Below, in pieces: positions 20,796 to 29,375 of a stretch of 64,000 bases of DNA. The translations under genes were made by a program, and so were the position numbers. The notes below the pieces were generated by a model. The model had not been told where the DNA came from and made no database searches. It worked only from the letters and a program-made list of their open reading frames with translations. Source of the DNA: Naasia lichenicola (GTDB lineage: Bacteria > Actinomycetota > Actinomycetes > Actinomycetales > Microbacteriaceae); NCBI RefSeq assembly GCF_004801885.1, contig NZ_SSSM01000001.1, positions 310,001 to 374,000 of the forward strand, given 5' to 3'. How positions within the stretch are numbered: the first letter of the stretch is position 1; every line of letters begins with the position of its first letter.

Positions 20796-21554
20796 ATGAC
20801 CGAGCCGGTGCTCGCGGCGACGCCGCTCGCCGGCTCGGTCGACGATCCGCTGCTGATCGTCATGCCGAGCCTCGGCGGCACCGTCGCCGATTGGACGGAT
20901 GCCGCGGAGCTGCTCGGCGCGGAGTACTGGGTCGTCGGCCTCGATCTGCCCGGGCACGGCGCGTCAGCTGCCGCGGTCGAGGGCTTCGCGATGGGGGAGC
21001 TCGCCGCCGCTGTGGTCAGCGTGGCCACCCGGCTCGGTGCGGAGAGCTTCGCCTTCGCGGGCGTCTCGCTGAGCGGAGGGCTCGCCATCGAGCTGGCCCT
21101 CTCCTGGACCGATCGGCTCGACGCCAGCACCGTGATCTGCTCGTCCCCGAAGATCGGCGATGCGCACGGCTGGACCGAGCGCGCGGCCGCGGTCCGCGCT
21201 GACGGGACGGCAGGGCTGCTGGACGCCCTGCGCGGCAGGTGGTTCAGCGACGACTTCCTCCGGTCATCGGCGGCCGTGGTCGAGCGGGTCCTCGCCGGGG
21301 TGGCCGCCACCGACGACGAGAGCTACGCCCTCTGCTGCGAGGCGCTCGGCGCCTGGGACTCCCGGTCCCGACTGTCCCAACTCGCGATGCCCGTGCTGGC
21401 GCTGCGTGCGGAGCTCGACACCGGAGCGACGGCAGAGGCCATGGCGCCGCTGACCGAGCTGCCGTTGGTCACCGAAGTCGTACTGCCCGGGCTGCGCCAT
21501 CAGGCGGCGATCGAACGCCCCGATCTGGTCGCCGCCGCGATCCTGACGGCCTGA
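20796..21554 (+). CDS. Alpha/beta hydrolase (3-oxoadipate enol-lactonase-like)
   Basis: 252 residues with the alpha/beta-hydrolase pattern: GLDLPGHGAS near residue 47, nucleophile elbow GVSLSGGLA (Ser near 90), an acid-containing strand (ALRAELDTGA) and a late His in PGLRHQAAIERPD. The closest recognisable relatives are PcaD-like enol-lactonases, but no catabolic genes are nearby, so the substrate is unknown. It starts 5 nt after pyk and is probably co-transcribed with it. Confidence 0.8.
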   Translation: MTEPVLAATPLAGSVDDPLLIVMPSLGGTVADWTDAAELLGAEYWVVGLDLPGHGASAAAVEGFAMGELAAAVVSVATRLGAESFAFAGVSLSGGLAIELALSWTDRLDASTVICSSPKIGDAHGWTERAAAVRADGTAGLLDALRGRWFSDDFLRSSAAVVERVLAGVAATDDESYALCCEALGAWDSRSRLSQLAMPVLALRAELDTGATAEAMAPLTELPLVTEVVLPGLRHQAAIERPDLVAAAILTA

Positions 21555-21592
21555 TGCGCTGACTCGCTGACCCGAGCTTTTGATCCGGTCAG

Positions 21593-21642
21593 CTGCCCAG
21601 TTCTGCCGCCTGAATCGCCCTCCGAGCGGCAGAACCGGGCAG
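21593..21642. repeat. Intergenic palindromic repeat, family A, copy 1
   Basis: The arm CTGCCCAGTTCTGCCGC (21593-21609) pairs with GCGGCAGAACCGGGCAG (21626-21642) with one mismatch, around a 16-nt loop CTGAATCGCCCTCCGA. It lies between the hydrolase and the TfoX-like gene. The other copies are at 22031, 29376 and 48088; copy 4 shares most of the loop as well as the arms. Confidence 0.85.
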
Positions 21643-21688
21643 TTCACCGTCGCAACCGAGCGACCGTCCGCGGGTGTTGGATGGATGC

Positions 21689-22012
21689 ATGACCGACTCA
21701 GCCTCCTCGAGCACCTCCGCCTACAACGACCTTCTCGCCACCCTGACCTCTGACGAGGGGATCACCGTCGGCCCGGACGGGCTGCTCGTCCACGGCACCC
21801 TCTTCGCCTACTTCGCCGAGGGCGAGCTCGTCGTCGAGGTCCCCGAAGCGCGCGCCTCAGATCTGCTCGCCCGCGGTGTCGCAGAGGAGTACAGCCACGA
21901 CGGCCACCCCGACCGCAACTGGGTCAAGGTCAGCGACGCCGAGCTCTGGCCCGAGCTGGCCCATGAGGCGCATGACTTCGTGGGGGAGCCCGCCGTCGGC
22001 GGCGACTCCTAG
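21689..22012 (+). CDS. Small protein, TfoX N-terminal/MmcQ-like (weak)
   Basis: A 107-residue acidic soluble protein. After a Ser-rich start, the middle (VHGTLFAYFAEGELVVEVPEARASDLLARGVAE) followed by a W-V-x-V strand and a helix ending HEAHDFVG resembles the small alpha/beta fold of TfoX-N/MmcQ proteins, some of which are DNA-binding or related to competence. I cannot see a motif that proves this. ATG 21689 is chosen; the frame is open to 21674. It is flanked on both sides by family A palindromes. Confidence 0.6.
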   Translation: MTDSASSSTSAYNDLLATLTSDEGITVGPDGLLVHGTLFAYFAEGELVVEVPEARASDLLARGVAEEYSHDGHPDRNWVKVSDAELWPELAHEAHDFVGEPAVGGDS

Positions 22013-22030
22013 ATCACCTTCAGGCACCCA

Positions 22031-22082
22031 ACCGCCCAGTTCTGCCGCTCCGCACGAGGTCCAAGCGACAGAACTGGGCAGT
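22031..22082. repeat. Intergenic palindromic repeat, family A, copy 2
   Basis: ACCGCCCAGTTCTGCCGCT (22031-22049) pairs with AGCGACAGAACTGGGCAGT (22064-22082) with two mismatches. The loop differs from that of copies 1 and 4. It lies between the TfoX-like gene and tRNA-Leu, 9 nt from the tRNA 3' end, and may serve both convergent transcripts. Confidence 0.8.
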
Positions 22083-22090
22083 TCGGCATC

Positions 22091-22173
22091 GGTACCGGTG
22101 GTGGGACTCGAACCCACACGCCTCTCGGCAAAGCATTTTGAGTGCTCCGCGTCTGCCATTCCGCCACACCGGC
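22091..22173 (-). tRNA. tRNA-Leu (anticodon CAA)
   Basis: On the minus strand the cloverleaf reads 5' GCCGGTG acceptor, D-arm region GCGGAATGGCAGACGC, anticodon stem GAGCA with loop CTCAAAA (anticodon CAA), a long class II variable arm TGCCGAGAGGCGTG, the T-arm GTGGGTTCGAGTCCCAC and CACCGGT acceptor with discriminator A. The long variable arm fits leucine. The first acceptor pair is a G-U wobble. The genome continues CCG rather than CCA after the discriminator, so CCA must be added enzymatically. It reads leucine codon TTG, which is rare in such GC-rich genomes. Confidence 0.95.
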
Positions 22174-22183
22174 CTGCTCGGTC

Positions 22184-22189
22184 AGAATA
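22184..22189 (-). promoter_or_regulatory. -10 box for tRNA-Leu
   Basis: TATTCT on the minus strand ends about 10 nt before the mature tRNA 5' end. It is divergent from the pdtaR-like promoter about 70 nt away. Confidence 0.45.
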
Positions 22190-22257
22190 CTTCCACCCTG
22201 CGGCGCTGGGCCGCCTCGACCTGCCGTCTCCGACCGCGAGCCCGGGCCAGGATACCG

Positions 22258-22263
22258 TAGGCT
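22258..22263 (+). promoter_or_regulatory. -10 box of a leaderless response-regulator gene
   Basis: TAGGCT lies 7 nt before the GTG at 22271. No Shine-Dalgarno sequence is present, as expected for a leaderless mRNA. Confidence 0.5.
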
Positions 22264-22270
22264 CTACCCC

Positions 22271-22876
22271 GTGTCAGAGCCAGTTGAAGCCCCCGCGGCG
22301 CCCCGCCGCGTAGTCGTCGCCGAGGACGAATCCCTGATCCGCCTCGACATCGTCGAGATCCTCCGCGACAACGGATTCGAGGTCGTCGGCGAGGCGGGCG
22401 ACGGCGAGACCGCCGTCGCGCTCGCCACGGAGCTGCGCCCTGACCTCGTCGTCATGGACGTCAAGATGCCGCAGCTCGACGGCATCTCCGCCGCCGAACG
22501 GCTCTCCAAGAACCACATCGCGCCGGTCGTCCTGCTCACTGCGTTCAGCCAGAAGGAGCTCGTCGAGCGGGCCAGCGAGGCGGGCGCCCTCGCCTACGTC
22601 GTCAAGCCGTTCACGCCCAACGACCTCCTGCCGGCCATCGAGATCGCCCTCAGCCGCTACCAGCAGATCGTCACCCTCGAGTCCGAGGTCGCCGACATGG
22701 TGGAGCGCTTCGAGACCCGCAAGCTCGTCGACCGCGCCAAGGGCCTGCTCAACGAGAAGATGGGACTCAGCGAGCCCGACGCCTTCCGCTGGATCCAGAA
22801 GGCCTCCATGGACCGCCGGCTGACCATGCGCGACGTCGCCGTCGCGATCATCGAGCAGCTCGCCGCCAAGAAGTAG
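22271..22876 (+). CDS. pdtaR: Response regulator with ANTAR RNA-binding domain (PdtaR-like)
   Basis: A 201-residue regulator: a receiver domain followed by a linker helix and an ANTAR domain (about 135-195), which in this family binds paired hairpins in nascent RNA to prevent termination. The receiver residues are complete: acidic pocket E18-D19, phospho-acceptor D63 in VVMDVKMPQLDG, T90 and K112 (VVKPF). The ANTAR core reads RAKGLLNEKMGLSEPDAFRWI. It resembles Mycobacterium Rv1626, which also lies a few genes upstream of polA; the kinase partner PdtaS is not in the window. GTG 22271 is chosen from the TAGGCT box and the start of homology. Confidence 0.9.
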   Translation: MSEPVEAPAAPRRVVVAEDESLIRLDIVEILRDNGFEVVGEAGDGETAVALATELRPDLVVMDVKMPQLDGISAAERLSKNHIAPVVLLTAFSQKELVERASEAGALAYVVKPFTPNDLLPAIEIALSRYQQIVTLESEVADMVERFETRKLVDRAKGLLNEKMGLSEPDAFRWIQKASMDRRLTMRDVAVAIIEQLAAKK

Positions 22877-22906
22877 CTCCGCGGCCCAGCCTCTCCCGAG
22901 ACCGTC

Positions 22907-23665
22907 ATGCGCTCCCACGTCGTCACCGGTGGCGGGGGAGGAGTCGGCCAGGCGATCGTCGAGCGCCTCCTCGCGGTCGGTGACGCCGTCGTCATCCTCG
23001 ATCGTCCTCTGGACGACGACGAGCCCGACGATGTTCCGGCCGTCGCCGAGATCAAACCCGGCCGCGAGCTGTGGATGGCGGGCGACGCGACCGATCCCGA
23101 GACCTGCGAGCGGGCCGCTCTGCTCGCCGAGACCCTTGCGCCCCTCGGCGGCTGGGTGAACTGCGCCGCGATCTTCGACGACCGCTTCCTGCACGAGGAC
23201 GAGCGCACGGCGCTGGGCATCATCGGGGTGAATCTCGCTTTGGCCACGGCCGGCTGCGCCGCAGCCGTCAGCGCCTTCCGTGCCGCGGGCACCGGCGGAT
23301 CCATCGTCAACGTGTCATCGCATCAGGCGCAGCGGCCCGTGCCCGGCGCTCTGCCCTACGCGGTCGCGAAGGCCGCGCTCGAGGGCCTCACCCGCGCGGT
23401 CGCCGTCGACTACGGGCTCGACGGCATCCGCTGCAACGCCGTGGCCCTCGGCAGCATCGTCACGCCTCGCTTCGACGAGGGTCAGCGCCCCGAGCTCGAC
23501 CGCGTGCATGCGCTGGGCCGCGTGGGAACCCCGCAGGAGGCGGCCGAGGTCATCGCGTTCCTGCTCGGGCCGGCCTCGAGCCTGGTGACCGGCGCCGTCA
23601 TCCCCGTCGACGGCGGACGCTCGATCCTCGGCATCGACCCGGAGTCGCACCGCCCGATCAGCTGA
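22907..23665 (+). CDS. Short-chain dehydrogenase/reductase
   Basis: A 252-residue classical SDR. It has the nucleotide-binding Gly-rich motif TGGGGGVGQ near residue 5, an acidic residue after strand 2 (ILDRPL), which favours NAD(H), the NCA motif, the catalytic Ser in VNVSSHQ, and YAVAKAAL (catalytic Tyr and Lys). The C-terminus PVDGGRSILG is typical of FabG-like SDRs. The substrate is unknown. It starts 30 nt after the response regulator. Confidence 0.85.
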   Translation: MRSHVVTGGGGGVGQAIVERLLAVGDAVVILDRPLDDDEPDDVPAVAEIKPGRELWMAGDATDPETCERAALLAETLAPLGGWVNCAAIFDDRFLHEDERTALGIIGVNLALATAGCAAAVSAFRAAGTGGSIVNVSSHQAQRPVPGALPYAVAKAALEGLTRAVAVDYGLDGIRCNAVALGSIVTPRFDEGQRPELDRVHALGRVGTPQEAAEVIAFLLGPASSLVTGAVIPVDGGRSILGIDPESHRPIS

Positions 23666-23675
23666 TCAGTGAATA

Positions 23676-23734
23676 TCGAGATGCCACTTTCCGTCCCTAA
23701 AACGCCTCTATAGGGACGGAAAGTGGCATCTCGA
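23676..23734. repeat. Perfect 24-bp inverted repeat between convergent genes
   Basis: The arms 23676-23699 (TCGAGATGCCACTTTCC...) and 23711-23734 are exact reverse complements, separated by an 11-nt loop. It sits between the SDR gene (+) and the thioesterase gene (-), so it could act as a two-way terminator, although no T-run follows. It is longer and more perfect than an ordinary terminator. A comparable structure lies at 63044-63106. Confidence 0.85.
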
Positions 23735-23751
23735 GTGGCCGGAAGCCGAGG

Positions 23752-24177
23752 TCAGGCGTCCCGGAGCATGTTGGTGATCCGGATGGTGGAGAGCCGGCGC
23801 TCCTGCTCGTCGCGGACGACGATCTCGTGAGTGGTCAGCGTGCGGCCCAGAGTCAGCGCCTCACAGGTGGCGACCACCCAGCCGTCGGTCACCGACCGCG
23901 AGTGGCTGGCGTTGATCTCGATGCCCACCGCGTAGCGCCCGGGACCCGCGTGGATCGCCGCCGAGATGGAGCCGAGTGACTCGCCGAGCACGACATGCGC
24001 TCCGCCGTGCAGCAGTCCGACCACCTGGCGGTTGCCCTCGACCGGCATCCGGGCCACCGAATGCGACGCCGACAGCTCGACGAAGTCGATGCCCATCTTG
24101 CGGCTCAGCTCCCCGCCCTGGGTGTCGGCGATGCGCGCACGGAGCTCGGGATCGAGGTCGTCGGGAAGCTTCGTCAT
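23752..24177 (-). CDS. Hotdog-fold acyl-CoA thioesterase (PaaI/YdiI-like)
   Basis: A 141-residue single hotdog domain. The HGG motif in VVGLLHGGAHVVLGESLGS supplies the family's active-site Gly/His and helix Glu; the strand GIEINASHSRSV completes the pattern. Members hydrolyse aryl- or acyl-CoA thioesters; the specific substrate cannot be told. Transcribed from the minus strand, divergent from polA, with a GAGGA ribosome site 5' of its ATG. Confidence 0.85.
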   Translation of the reverse strand: MTKLPDDLDPELRARIADTQGGELSRKMGIDFVELSASHSVARMPVEGNRQVVGLLHGGAHVVLGESLGSISAAIHAGPGRYAVGIEINASHSRSVTDGWVVATCEALTLGRTLTTHEIVVRDEQERRLSTIRITNMLRDA

Positions 24178-24235
24178 CGGCAGTGTCCTCGTTCCGAGAG
24201 CGGCACCGCGGCGGTCGTCGGCACCCGGATCGGCG

Positions 24236-24258
24236 GTGTCGGACGCCCCGGCTAGGCT
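24236..24258 (+). promoter_or_regulatory. polA promoter of PafBC/RecA-independent damage type
   Basis: GTGTCGGAC (24236-24244), an 8-nt spacer, then TAGGCT (24253-24258), 6 nt before the polA GTG. It matches the mycobacterial RecA-independent damage promoter (tTGTCRgtg-N8-TAnnnT) in the TGTCG core, spacer and -10. Near-identical copies precede uvrB and uvrA. Confidence 0.65.
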
Positions 24259-24264
24259 GGCTGG

Positions 24265-26970
24265 GTGTCAGAAAGCGATCAGCCTACCCTCCTGTTGATC
24301 GACGGCCACTCGCTGGCATTCCGGGCGTTCTACGCCCTTCCCGTCGACAGTTTCCAGACCCATGACGGTCAGCACACGAACGCCATCCACGGCTTCCTGT
24401 CGATGCTGCTGCTCCTCCTGCAGAAGGAGAAGCCCACCCACCTCGGCGTGGCGTTCGACATCTCCCGGGCCTCGTTCCGCACCCGCGACTACCCCGAGTA
24501 CAAGGGGACCCGCGGCGAGACGCCATCCGAGTTCGTCGGACAGGTTCCGCTGCTGCAGGACGCCCTCAAGGCGCTCAACATCATCACGATGACCAAAGAG
24601 GACTTCGAGGCCGACGACATCCTCGCCACCCTCGCGAAGCAGGGCACCGACGCCGGCTTCAAGGTCCTGCTGGTCTCCGGCGACCGCGACGCCATCCAGC
24701 TGGTCAACGACGAGGTCACGCTGCTCTACCCGTCTCGGCAGGGCGTCAGCGACCTCACCCGCTACGACCCCGCCAAGGTGCGCGACCGCTACGGCATCGA
24801 GCCATGGCAGTACCCCGAGGTCGCCGCTCTGGTCGGCGAGACGAGCGACAACCTGCCCGGCGTCGACAAGGTCGGCGAGAAGACCGCGGTCAAGTGGATC
24901 CTGCAGTACGGCGGGCTCGAGGAGATCCTCGCCCACGCCGATGAGATCAAGGGCGTCGTCGGCAACAACCTCCGCGAGCAGCGCGACCGGGTCGAGCGCA
25001 ACCGACGCCTCAACCGGCTGCGCACCGATCTCGAGCTGGAGTTCAGCCCCGCCGATCTCGTGCGCAGGCCGATGGACGAGCCCGCGGTCCGCGAGCTGTT
25101 CGGCCGCCTCGAGTTCCGCACCCTGCTCGAGCGGGTCTTCAAGCTCGAGGGGTCGATGGGCTCCCAGTCGTCCGCCGACACCCCCGAGGGTGTCATCGAG
25201 GGCGAGCCGAGCACCGCCCCCAAGGCTCCGGTGCCGCAGCGTGAGCTCCGCGGCGAGCAGCTCCAGGCATGGCTTGCCGAGCAGACGGCGGCGAACCCCG
25301 ACGGCATCGGCGTGGTCGTCGAACGCCAGGAGGGGCGGGCGATCGGCTTCGGTATCGCCGGCGCCGACGACTCCCTGTCGTTGTCCTGGCCACCCAGCAC
25401 CGACGAGGCCGCGCGCGCCGGGCTCGAACCGCTCGTCGCCTGGCTCGCGGGCGATTCGGCCAAGCTCTTCCACGACGCCAAGCCGCAGCTCAAGGCCATG
25501 CGGGCCTCCGGACTCGAGCTCGGGGGCCTCGCCTTCGACACGCTGATCGCCGGCTGGCTGCTCCGCCCCTCCGGCGTCGACAAGACGCTCGCCAGCCTCG
25601 TCCAGCGCTATCTCGCCGAGCAGCTGCCCGAGAGCGATCCCAACCAGCTCGTGCCCGACGACGAGGGCGACACCGGATCGCCCGCGCAGGCCTGGTACGT
25701 CCGCCGCGTCGTGCACGCGCTGCACCACGTGATGGACGAGCGGGATCTCCGCGTGCTCACCGACATCGAGCTGCCGACCCTGCGCGTGCTCGCCACCATC
25801 GAGACGAGCGGGGTGGCGATCGACACCGACCTGCTCTCCAGCCTCGGCGCCGAGCTCTCGACCCGCATCGAGGGGCTCGCGCAGGAGGCGTACTCGGTCA
25901 TCGGCCGCGAGATGAACCTGGGCTCGCCCAAGCAGCTGCAGCAGGTGCTCTTCGAGGAGCTCGGCATGCCGAAGACCCGCTCGACGAAGACCGGGTTCTC
26001 CACCGACGCCGACTCGCTGGCCGACCTCATGGACAAGAGCCCGCACCCGTTCCTCGATGTGCTGCTCCAGCACCGCGATGCCACCAAGCTCCGCCAGATC
26101 ATCGAGACGCTCGAACGCGGCATCGGTCCCGACCGGCGCATCCATACGACCTACGTCCAGAACGGCACGACCACCGGCCGCATCTCGTCGAACGACCCGA
26201 ACCTGCAGAACATCCCGGTGCGGGCAGAAGAGGGCAGGCGGATGCGGGCCGCCTTCGTGCACGGGGCCGAGTTCGAGTCGATGCTCACCGCCGACTACTC
26301 CCAGATCGAGATGCGGATCATGGCGCACCTCTCCGAGGACGCCGGCCTGATCGAGGCCTTCAACGGAGGCGAAGACCTGCACCGCTTCGTCGGCGCGCGC
26401 ATCTTCGACGTCGAACCCGCCGATGTGACCCCGCTGATGCGCACCAAGGTCAAGGCCATGTCCTACGGCCTCGCATACGGTCTCAGCGCCTTCGGCCTGT
26501 CCAAGCAGCTGCGGATCGACACGAACGAGGCCAAGCGCCTGATGACCGACTACTTCGCGCGGTTCGGCGCCGTGCGCGACTACCTGCGCAACGTCGTCGA
26601 GCAGGCGCGGGCCGACGGGTTCACCGAGACCATCTACGGTCGCCGGCGGCCCTTCCCCGACCTCAACAGCGCCAACCGGGTGCTCCGCGACAACGCCGAG
26701 CGCCAGGCGCTCAACTCGCCGATCCAGGGCTCGGCCGCCGACATCATGAAGATCGCGATGATCGACATCGACGCCGACATGCAGAAGCAGGACCTTCGCT
26801 CCCGGATGCTGATGCAGGTGCACGACGAGCTGGTGTTCGAGGTCGCGGCGGGGGAGTGGGACAGCGTGGCCCAGATCGTCACCGATCGGATGTCGCACGC
26901 CGCACAGCTGCGGGTGCCGCTCGACGTCCAGGTCGGCCGCGGCCAGAATTGGGATCAGGCCGCGCACTGA
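24265..26970 (+). CDS. polA: DNA polymerase I
   Basis: Fills gaps in excision repair and replaces Okazaki primers. The 901-residue protein has an N-terminal 5' nuclease domain (about 1-300, with IDGHSLAFRAFYALP and VSGDRDAIQL), a central 3'-5' exonuclease-like domain (about 310-510) and a polymerase domain. Polymerase motifs: A, DYSQIEMRIMAHLS (D677); B, RTKVKAMSYGLAYG; C, VHDELVFEV (near 852). The central domain lacks a recognisable DxE exonuclease motif, so proofreading is probably absent, as in other actinobacterial Pol I. GTG start, apparently leaderless, from a damage-type promoter. Confidence 0.97.
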   Translation: MSESDQPTLLLIDGHSLAFRAFYALPVDSFQTHDGQHTNAIHGFLSMLLLLLQKEKPTHLGVAFDISRASFRTRDYPEYKGTRGETPSEFVGQVPLLQDALKALNIITMTKEDFEADDILATLAKQGTDAGFKVLLVSGDRDAIQLVNDEVTLLYPSRQGVSDLTRYDPAKVRDRYGIEPWQYPEVAALVGETSDNLPGVDKVGEKTAVKWILQYGGLEEILAHADEIKGVVGNNLREQRDRVERNRRLNRLRTDLELEFSPADLVRRPMDEPAVRELFGRLEFRTLLERVFKLEGSMGSQSSADTPEGVIEGEPSTAPKAPVPQRELRGEQLQAWLAEQTAANPDGIGVVVERQEGRAIGFGIAGADDSLSLSWPPSTDEAARAGLEPLVAWLAGDSAKLFHDAKPQLKAMRASGLELGGLAFDTLIAGWLLRPSGVDKTLASLVQRYLAEQLPESDPNQLVPDDEGDTGSPAQAWYVRRVVHALHHVMDERDLRVLTDIELPTLRVLATIETSGVAIDTDLLSSLGAELSTRIEGLAQEAYSVIGREMNLGSPKQLQQVLFEELGMPKTRSTKTGFSTDADSLADLMDKSPHPFLDVLLQHRDATKLRQIIETLERGIGPDRRIHTTYVQNGTTTGRISSNDPNLQNIPVRAEEGRRMRAAFVHGAEFESMLTADYSQIEMRIMAHLSEDAGLIEAFNGGEDLHRFVGARIFDVEPADVTPLMRTKVKAMSYGLAYGLSAFGLSKQLRIDTNEAKRLMTDYFARFGAVRDYLRNVVEQARADGFTETIYGRRRPFPDLNSANRVLRDNAERQALNSPIQGSAADIMKIAMIDIDADMQKQDLRSRMLMQVHDELVFEVAAGEWDSVAQIVTDRMSHAAQLRVPLDVQVGRGQNWDQAAH

Positions 26971-27017
26971 GCGGCGAGCGTCTGACGCAGGTCAGAAGGC
27001 GGGACGGAGACGGCACG

Positions 27018-27467
27018 ATGGCAGGGCCGACGCGACGTCCGCTGACCGAGCTGCTCGGCGACTCGTCGATCCAGCTGGGCCTCACGGCCGTCGATCGCTT
27101 CGACGCGGTGCGGCAGTGCGGTGAGGCGCTGATCGCCGCCGGTGCCGCCACGTCGGTGTACCTCGACTCGATGCTCGAACGCGAGCACTCCGTCTCCACC
27201 TACATCGGCGAGGGAGTCGCGATCCCGCACGGCACCCTCGCAGGCAAGGACGCCGTGCACCGCAGCGCGATGGTGGTGTTGGGCTTCCCCGAGGGGATCG
27301 AGTGGGGCGACGAGCTCGCCTTCATCTGCGTCGGCATCGCCGCATCGGCCGGCGGCCACGTCGCTCTGGTTGCCCGGCTCGCGGAGATCCTCCTCGATCC
27401 GGCCCTGGCGACCCGACTCCGGACAGCGGCCGCCCCCGAGGACATCATCGAACTCTTCTCCGCGTAG
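27018..27467 (+). CDS. PTS EIIA component, mannitol/fructose type
   Basis: A 149-residue stand-alone EIIA domain. The phospho-acceptor is H71 in GEGVAIPHGT, preceded by SMLEREHSVSTYIG, the pattern of mannitol-type EIIA (MtlF). No EIIB/EIIC or mannitol-phosphate dehydrogenase gene is near, so it may serve a distant permease or act as a regulatory EIIA. Starts at ATG 27018, 47 nt after polA; the same frame is open far upstream inside polA, but that is only a shadow. Confidence 0.85.
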   Translation: MAGPTRRPLTELLGDSSIQLGLTAVDRFDAVRQCGEALIAAGAATSVYLDSMLEREHSVSTYIGEGVAIPHGTLAGKDAVHRSAMVVLGFPEGIEWGDELAFICVGIAASAGGHVALVARLAEILLDPALATRLRTAAAPEDIIELFSA

Positions 27468-27489
27468 CCGCGCGTCCGCCTCGCCCCGG

Positions 27490-27612
27490 TTCCACCGTTC
27501 AGAAGATCTCCACCGTTCAGGCGATCTTCACCGTTCAGGTGATTCTGCGATTTCGAACGTGGATCAGGCGATTTTCTCCTGATCCGTGGTCGAAAGCCTG
27601 AACCGTGAAGAT
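27490..27612. repeat. Structured modular repeat, family B, copy 1
   Basis: Three direct units based on TCCACCGTTCAGnnGAT begin the element. It continues into a long imperfect hairpin: ATCTTCACCGTTCAGG pairs with CCTGAACCGTGAAGAT, and inside it TTTCGAACGTGGATCAGG pairs with CCTGATCCGTGGTCGAAA around CGATTTTCT. The second copy is at 57186-57290 and has two units. It lies between the EIIA and DUF885 genes and has lower GC than its surroundings. Confidence 0.85.
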
Positions 27613-27642
27613 GATCGCGGCGAGGGCGCAGGCCGACGTCAA

Positions 27643-27648
27643 TAGGCT
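27643..27648 (+). promoter_or_regulatory. -10 box of a leaderless DUF885 gene
   Basis: TAGGCT lies 6 nt before the ATG at 27655; the intervening GGAGG is too close to the ATG to be an ideal ribosome site. Confidence 0.45.
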
Positions 27649-27654
27649 CGGAGG

Positions 27655-29361
27655 ATGACCGACCAATCCCACTCCGCACCTGCCGAACAGCCGGCCGGGC
27701 GCACGCCCACGGCCATCGACGCCGTCGCCGAGCGCTGGGTCGACACCATGGTCGCGCTGTCACCGGAATGGGCCGTCTGGCTCGGTCGCCCCGGCGGCGA
27801 AGGCGAATACAGCGACTACTCCCCAGCGGGCGATGAACGGATGCTGGCGGCGATCCGCGCGACGCTCGCCGAGCTGGATGCGACCGATCCGGTCGATGCG
27901 ATCGACCGGGTCACGAAGGCGGATCTGACCCGCGAGCTGCGGCTCAAGGTTGAGAAGCACGAAGCGGGCTTCCAGCTGCGCGACCTCAACGTCATCGCGT
28001 CACCGGCTCAGGGCATCCGCGAGATCTTCGACCTCATGCCGACGGACACCGAGGGCGCCTACGAGCACATCGCTCGCCGGCTCGGCAATGTCGCGGGCGC
28101 CCTCGAGGGCTATACCGAGACGCTGCGCGAGGGCATCCGTCAGGGGATCACCCCGGCGATCCGCCAGGTGACCGAGGTGATCACCGAATGCCGAGGGCAT
28201 GCCGCGTCCGACGGCTTCTTCTACTCCCTCGTCGGTGCGGCCGAGGTCGGGGGAGTGCCCGTCACCGATGCGCTCCGCCGCGACCTCGACGCAGGTGCTC
28301 TCGCCGCGGCGACCGCCTACGCGGAGTTCGCCGATTTCCTCGAGACGGAGCTCGCGCCCGCCGCCGTGGAGCAGGACGGCGTCGGCCGAGAGCTCTACTC
28401 GCTGGCCTCGCGCGACTTCCTCGGTGCGACGGTCGACCTCGATGAGACCTACGAGTGGGGCCTCGCCGAGCTCGCGCGGATGACGGCGGAGCAGGAGCAG
28501 ATCGCCCGCGAGATCCTCGGCGATCCCGATGGCACCATCGCCGAGGCGATCGCCCACCTCGACCAGGACGTGTCCCGCAAGCTCGACGGCACCGCGGGGC
28601 TGCAGGCGTGGATGCAGGACCTCAGCGACCGGGCCATCGAGGAGCTCGGCCGCAGCCACTTCGACATCCCCGTCGAGGTGCGTGCCCTCGAGTGCCGAAT
28701 CGCGCCGACCCAGAGCGGCGGGATCTACTACACCGGCCCGTCCGACGACTTCTCCCGTCCCGGGCGGATGTGGTGGTCCGTCCCCGAGGGGGTCACCGAG
28801 TTCGACACCTGGCGGGAGACGACCACCGTCTACCACGAGGGCGTCCCCGGGCACCATCTGCAGATCGGCATCGCGACCTACAACAAGGCGCAGCTCAACT
28901 CGTGGCGGCGGATCGCCGGCACCTCCGGGCACGCCGAAGGATGGGCCCTCTATGCGGAGCGGCTGATGGACGAGCTCGGCTATCTCAGCGACCCGGGCGA
29001 CCGGCTCGGCATGCTCGACGGCCAGCGGATGCGCGCCGCCCGCGTCGTCCTCGACATCGGCGTGCACCTCGGCAAGCAGCGCCCGGACGGCCAGGGACTG
29101 TGGGATGCCGACTATGCGCTCGAGTTCATGCGGGCCAACGTGAACATGGACGACGCCTTCATCCGGTTCGAGGTCAATCGCTACCTCGGCTGGCCCGGGC
29201 AGGCGCCCGCCTACAAGGTCGGCCAGCGGATCTGGGAGCAGCTGCGCGACGAGGCTCGCGAGCGGGAGGGCGCCGACTTCTCGATCAAGCGCTTCCACCG
29301 GCGGGCGCTCGACGTCGGCGGGGTCGGCCTCGACACCCTCCGCGAGGCGCTCGCAGACTAG
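27655..29361 (+). CDS. DUF885 family protein (metallopeptidase-like)
   Basis: A 568-residue soluble protein without a signal peptide. It has the DUF885 hallmark TTVYHEGVPGHHLQIG near residue 393, which resembles an HExxH-type metal site, and then GHAEGWALYAERLMDELG, where Glu could be the third ligand. The family is thought to be zinc-dependent carboxypeptidase-like; the substrate is unknown. Complete in length. Apparently leaderless. Confidence 0.85.
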   Translation: MTDQSHSAPAEQPAGRTPTAIDAVAERWVDTMVALSPEWAVWLGRPGGEGEYSDYSPAGDERMLAAIRATLAELDATDPVDAIDRVTKADLTRELRLKVEKHEAGFQLRDLNVIASPAQGIREIFDLMPTDTEGAYEHIARRLGNVAGALEGYTETLREGIRQGITPAIRQVTEVITECRGHAASDGFFYSLVGAAEVGGVPVTDALRRDLDAGALAAATAYAEFADFLETELAPAAVEQDGVGRELYSLASRDFLGATVDLDETYEWGLAELARMTAEQEQIAREILGDPDGTIAEAIAHLDQDVSRKLDGTAGLQAWMQDLSDRAIEELGRSHFDIPVEVRALECRIAPTQSGGIYYTGPSDDFSRPGRMWWSVPEGVTEFDTWRETTTVYHEGVPGHHLQIGIATYNKAQLNSWRRIAGTSGHAEGWALYAERLMDELGYLSDPGDRLGMLDGQRMRAARVVLDIGVHLGKQRPDGQGLWDADYALEFMRANVNMDDAFIRFEVNRYLGWPGQAPAYKVGQRIWEQLRDEAREREGADFSIKRFHRRALDVGGVGLDTLREALAD

Positions 29362-29375
29362 CTTCGGAGGCCGAT

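Noticed and set aside
24268-26967. 899-codon antisense frame over polA
   Set aside because: Exactly mirrors the coding phase of polA, with no recognisable domain.
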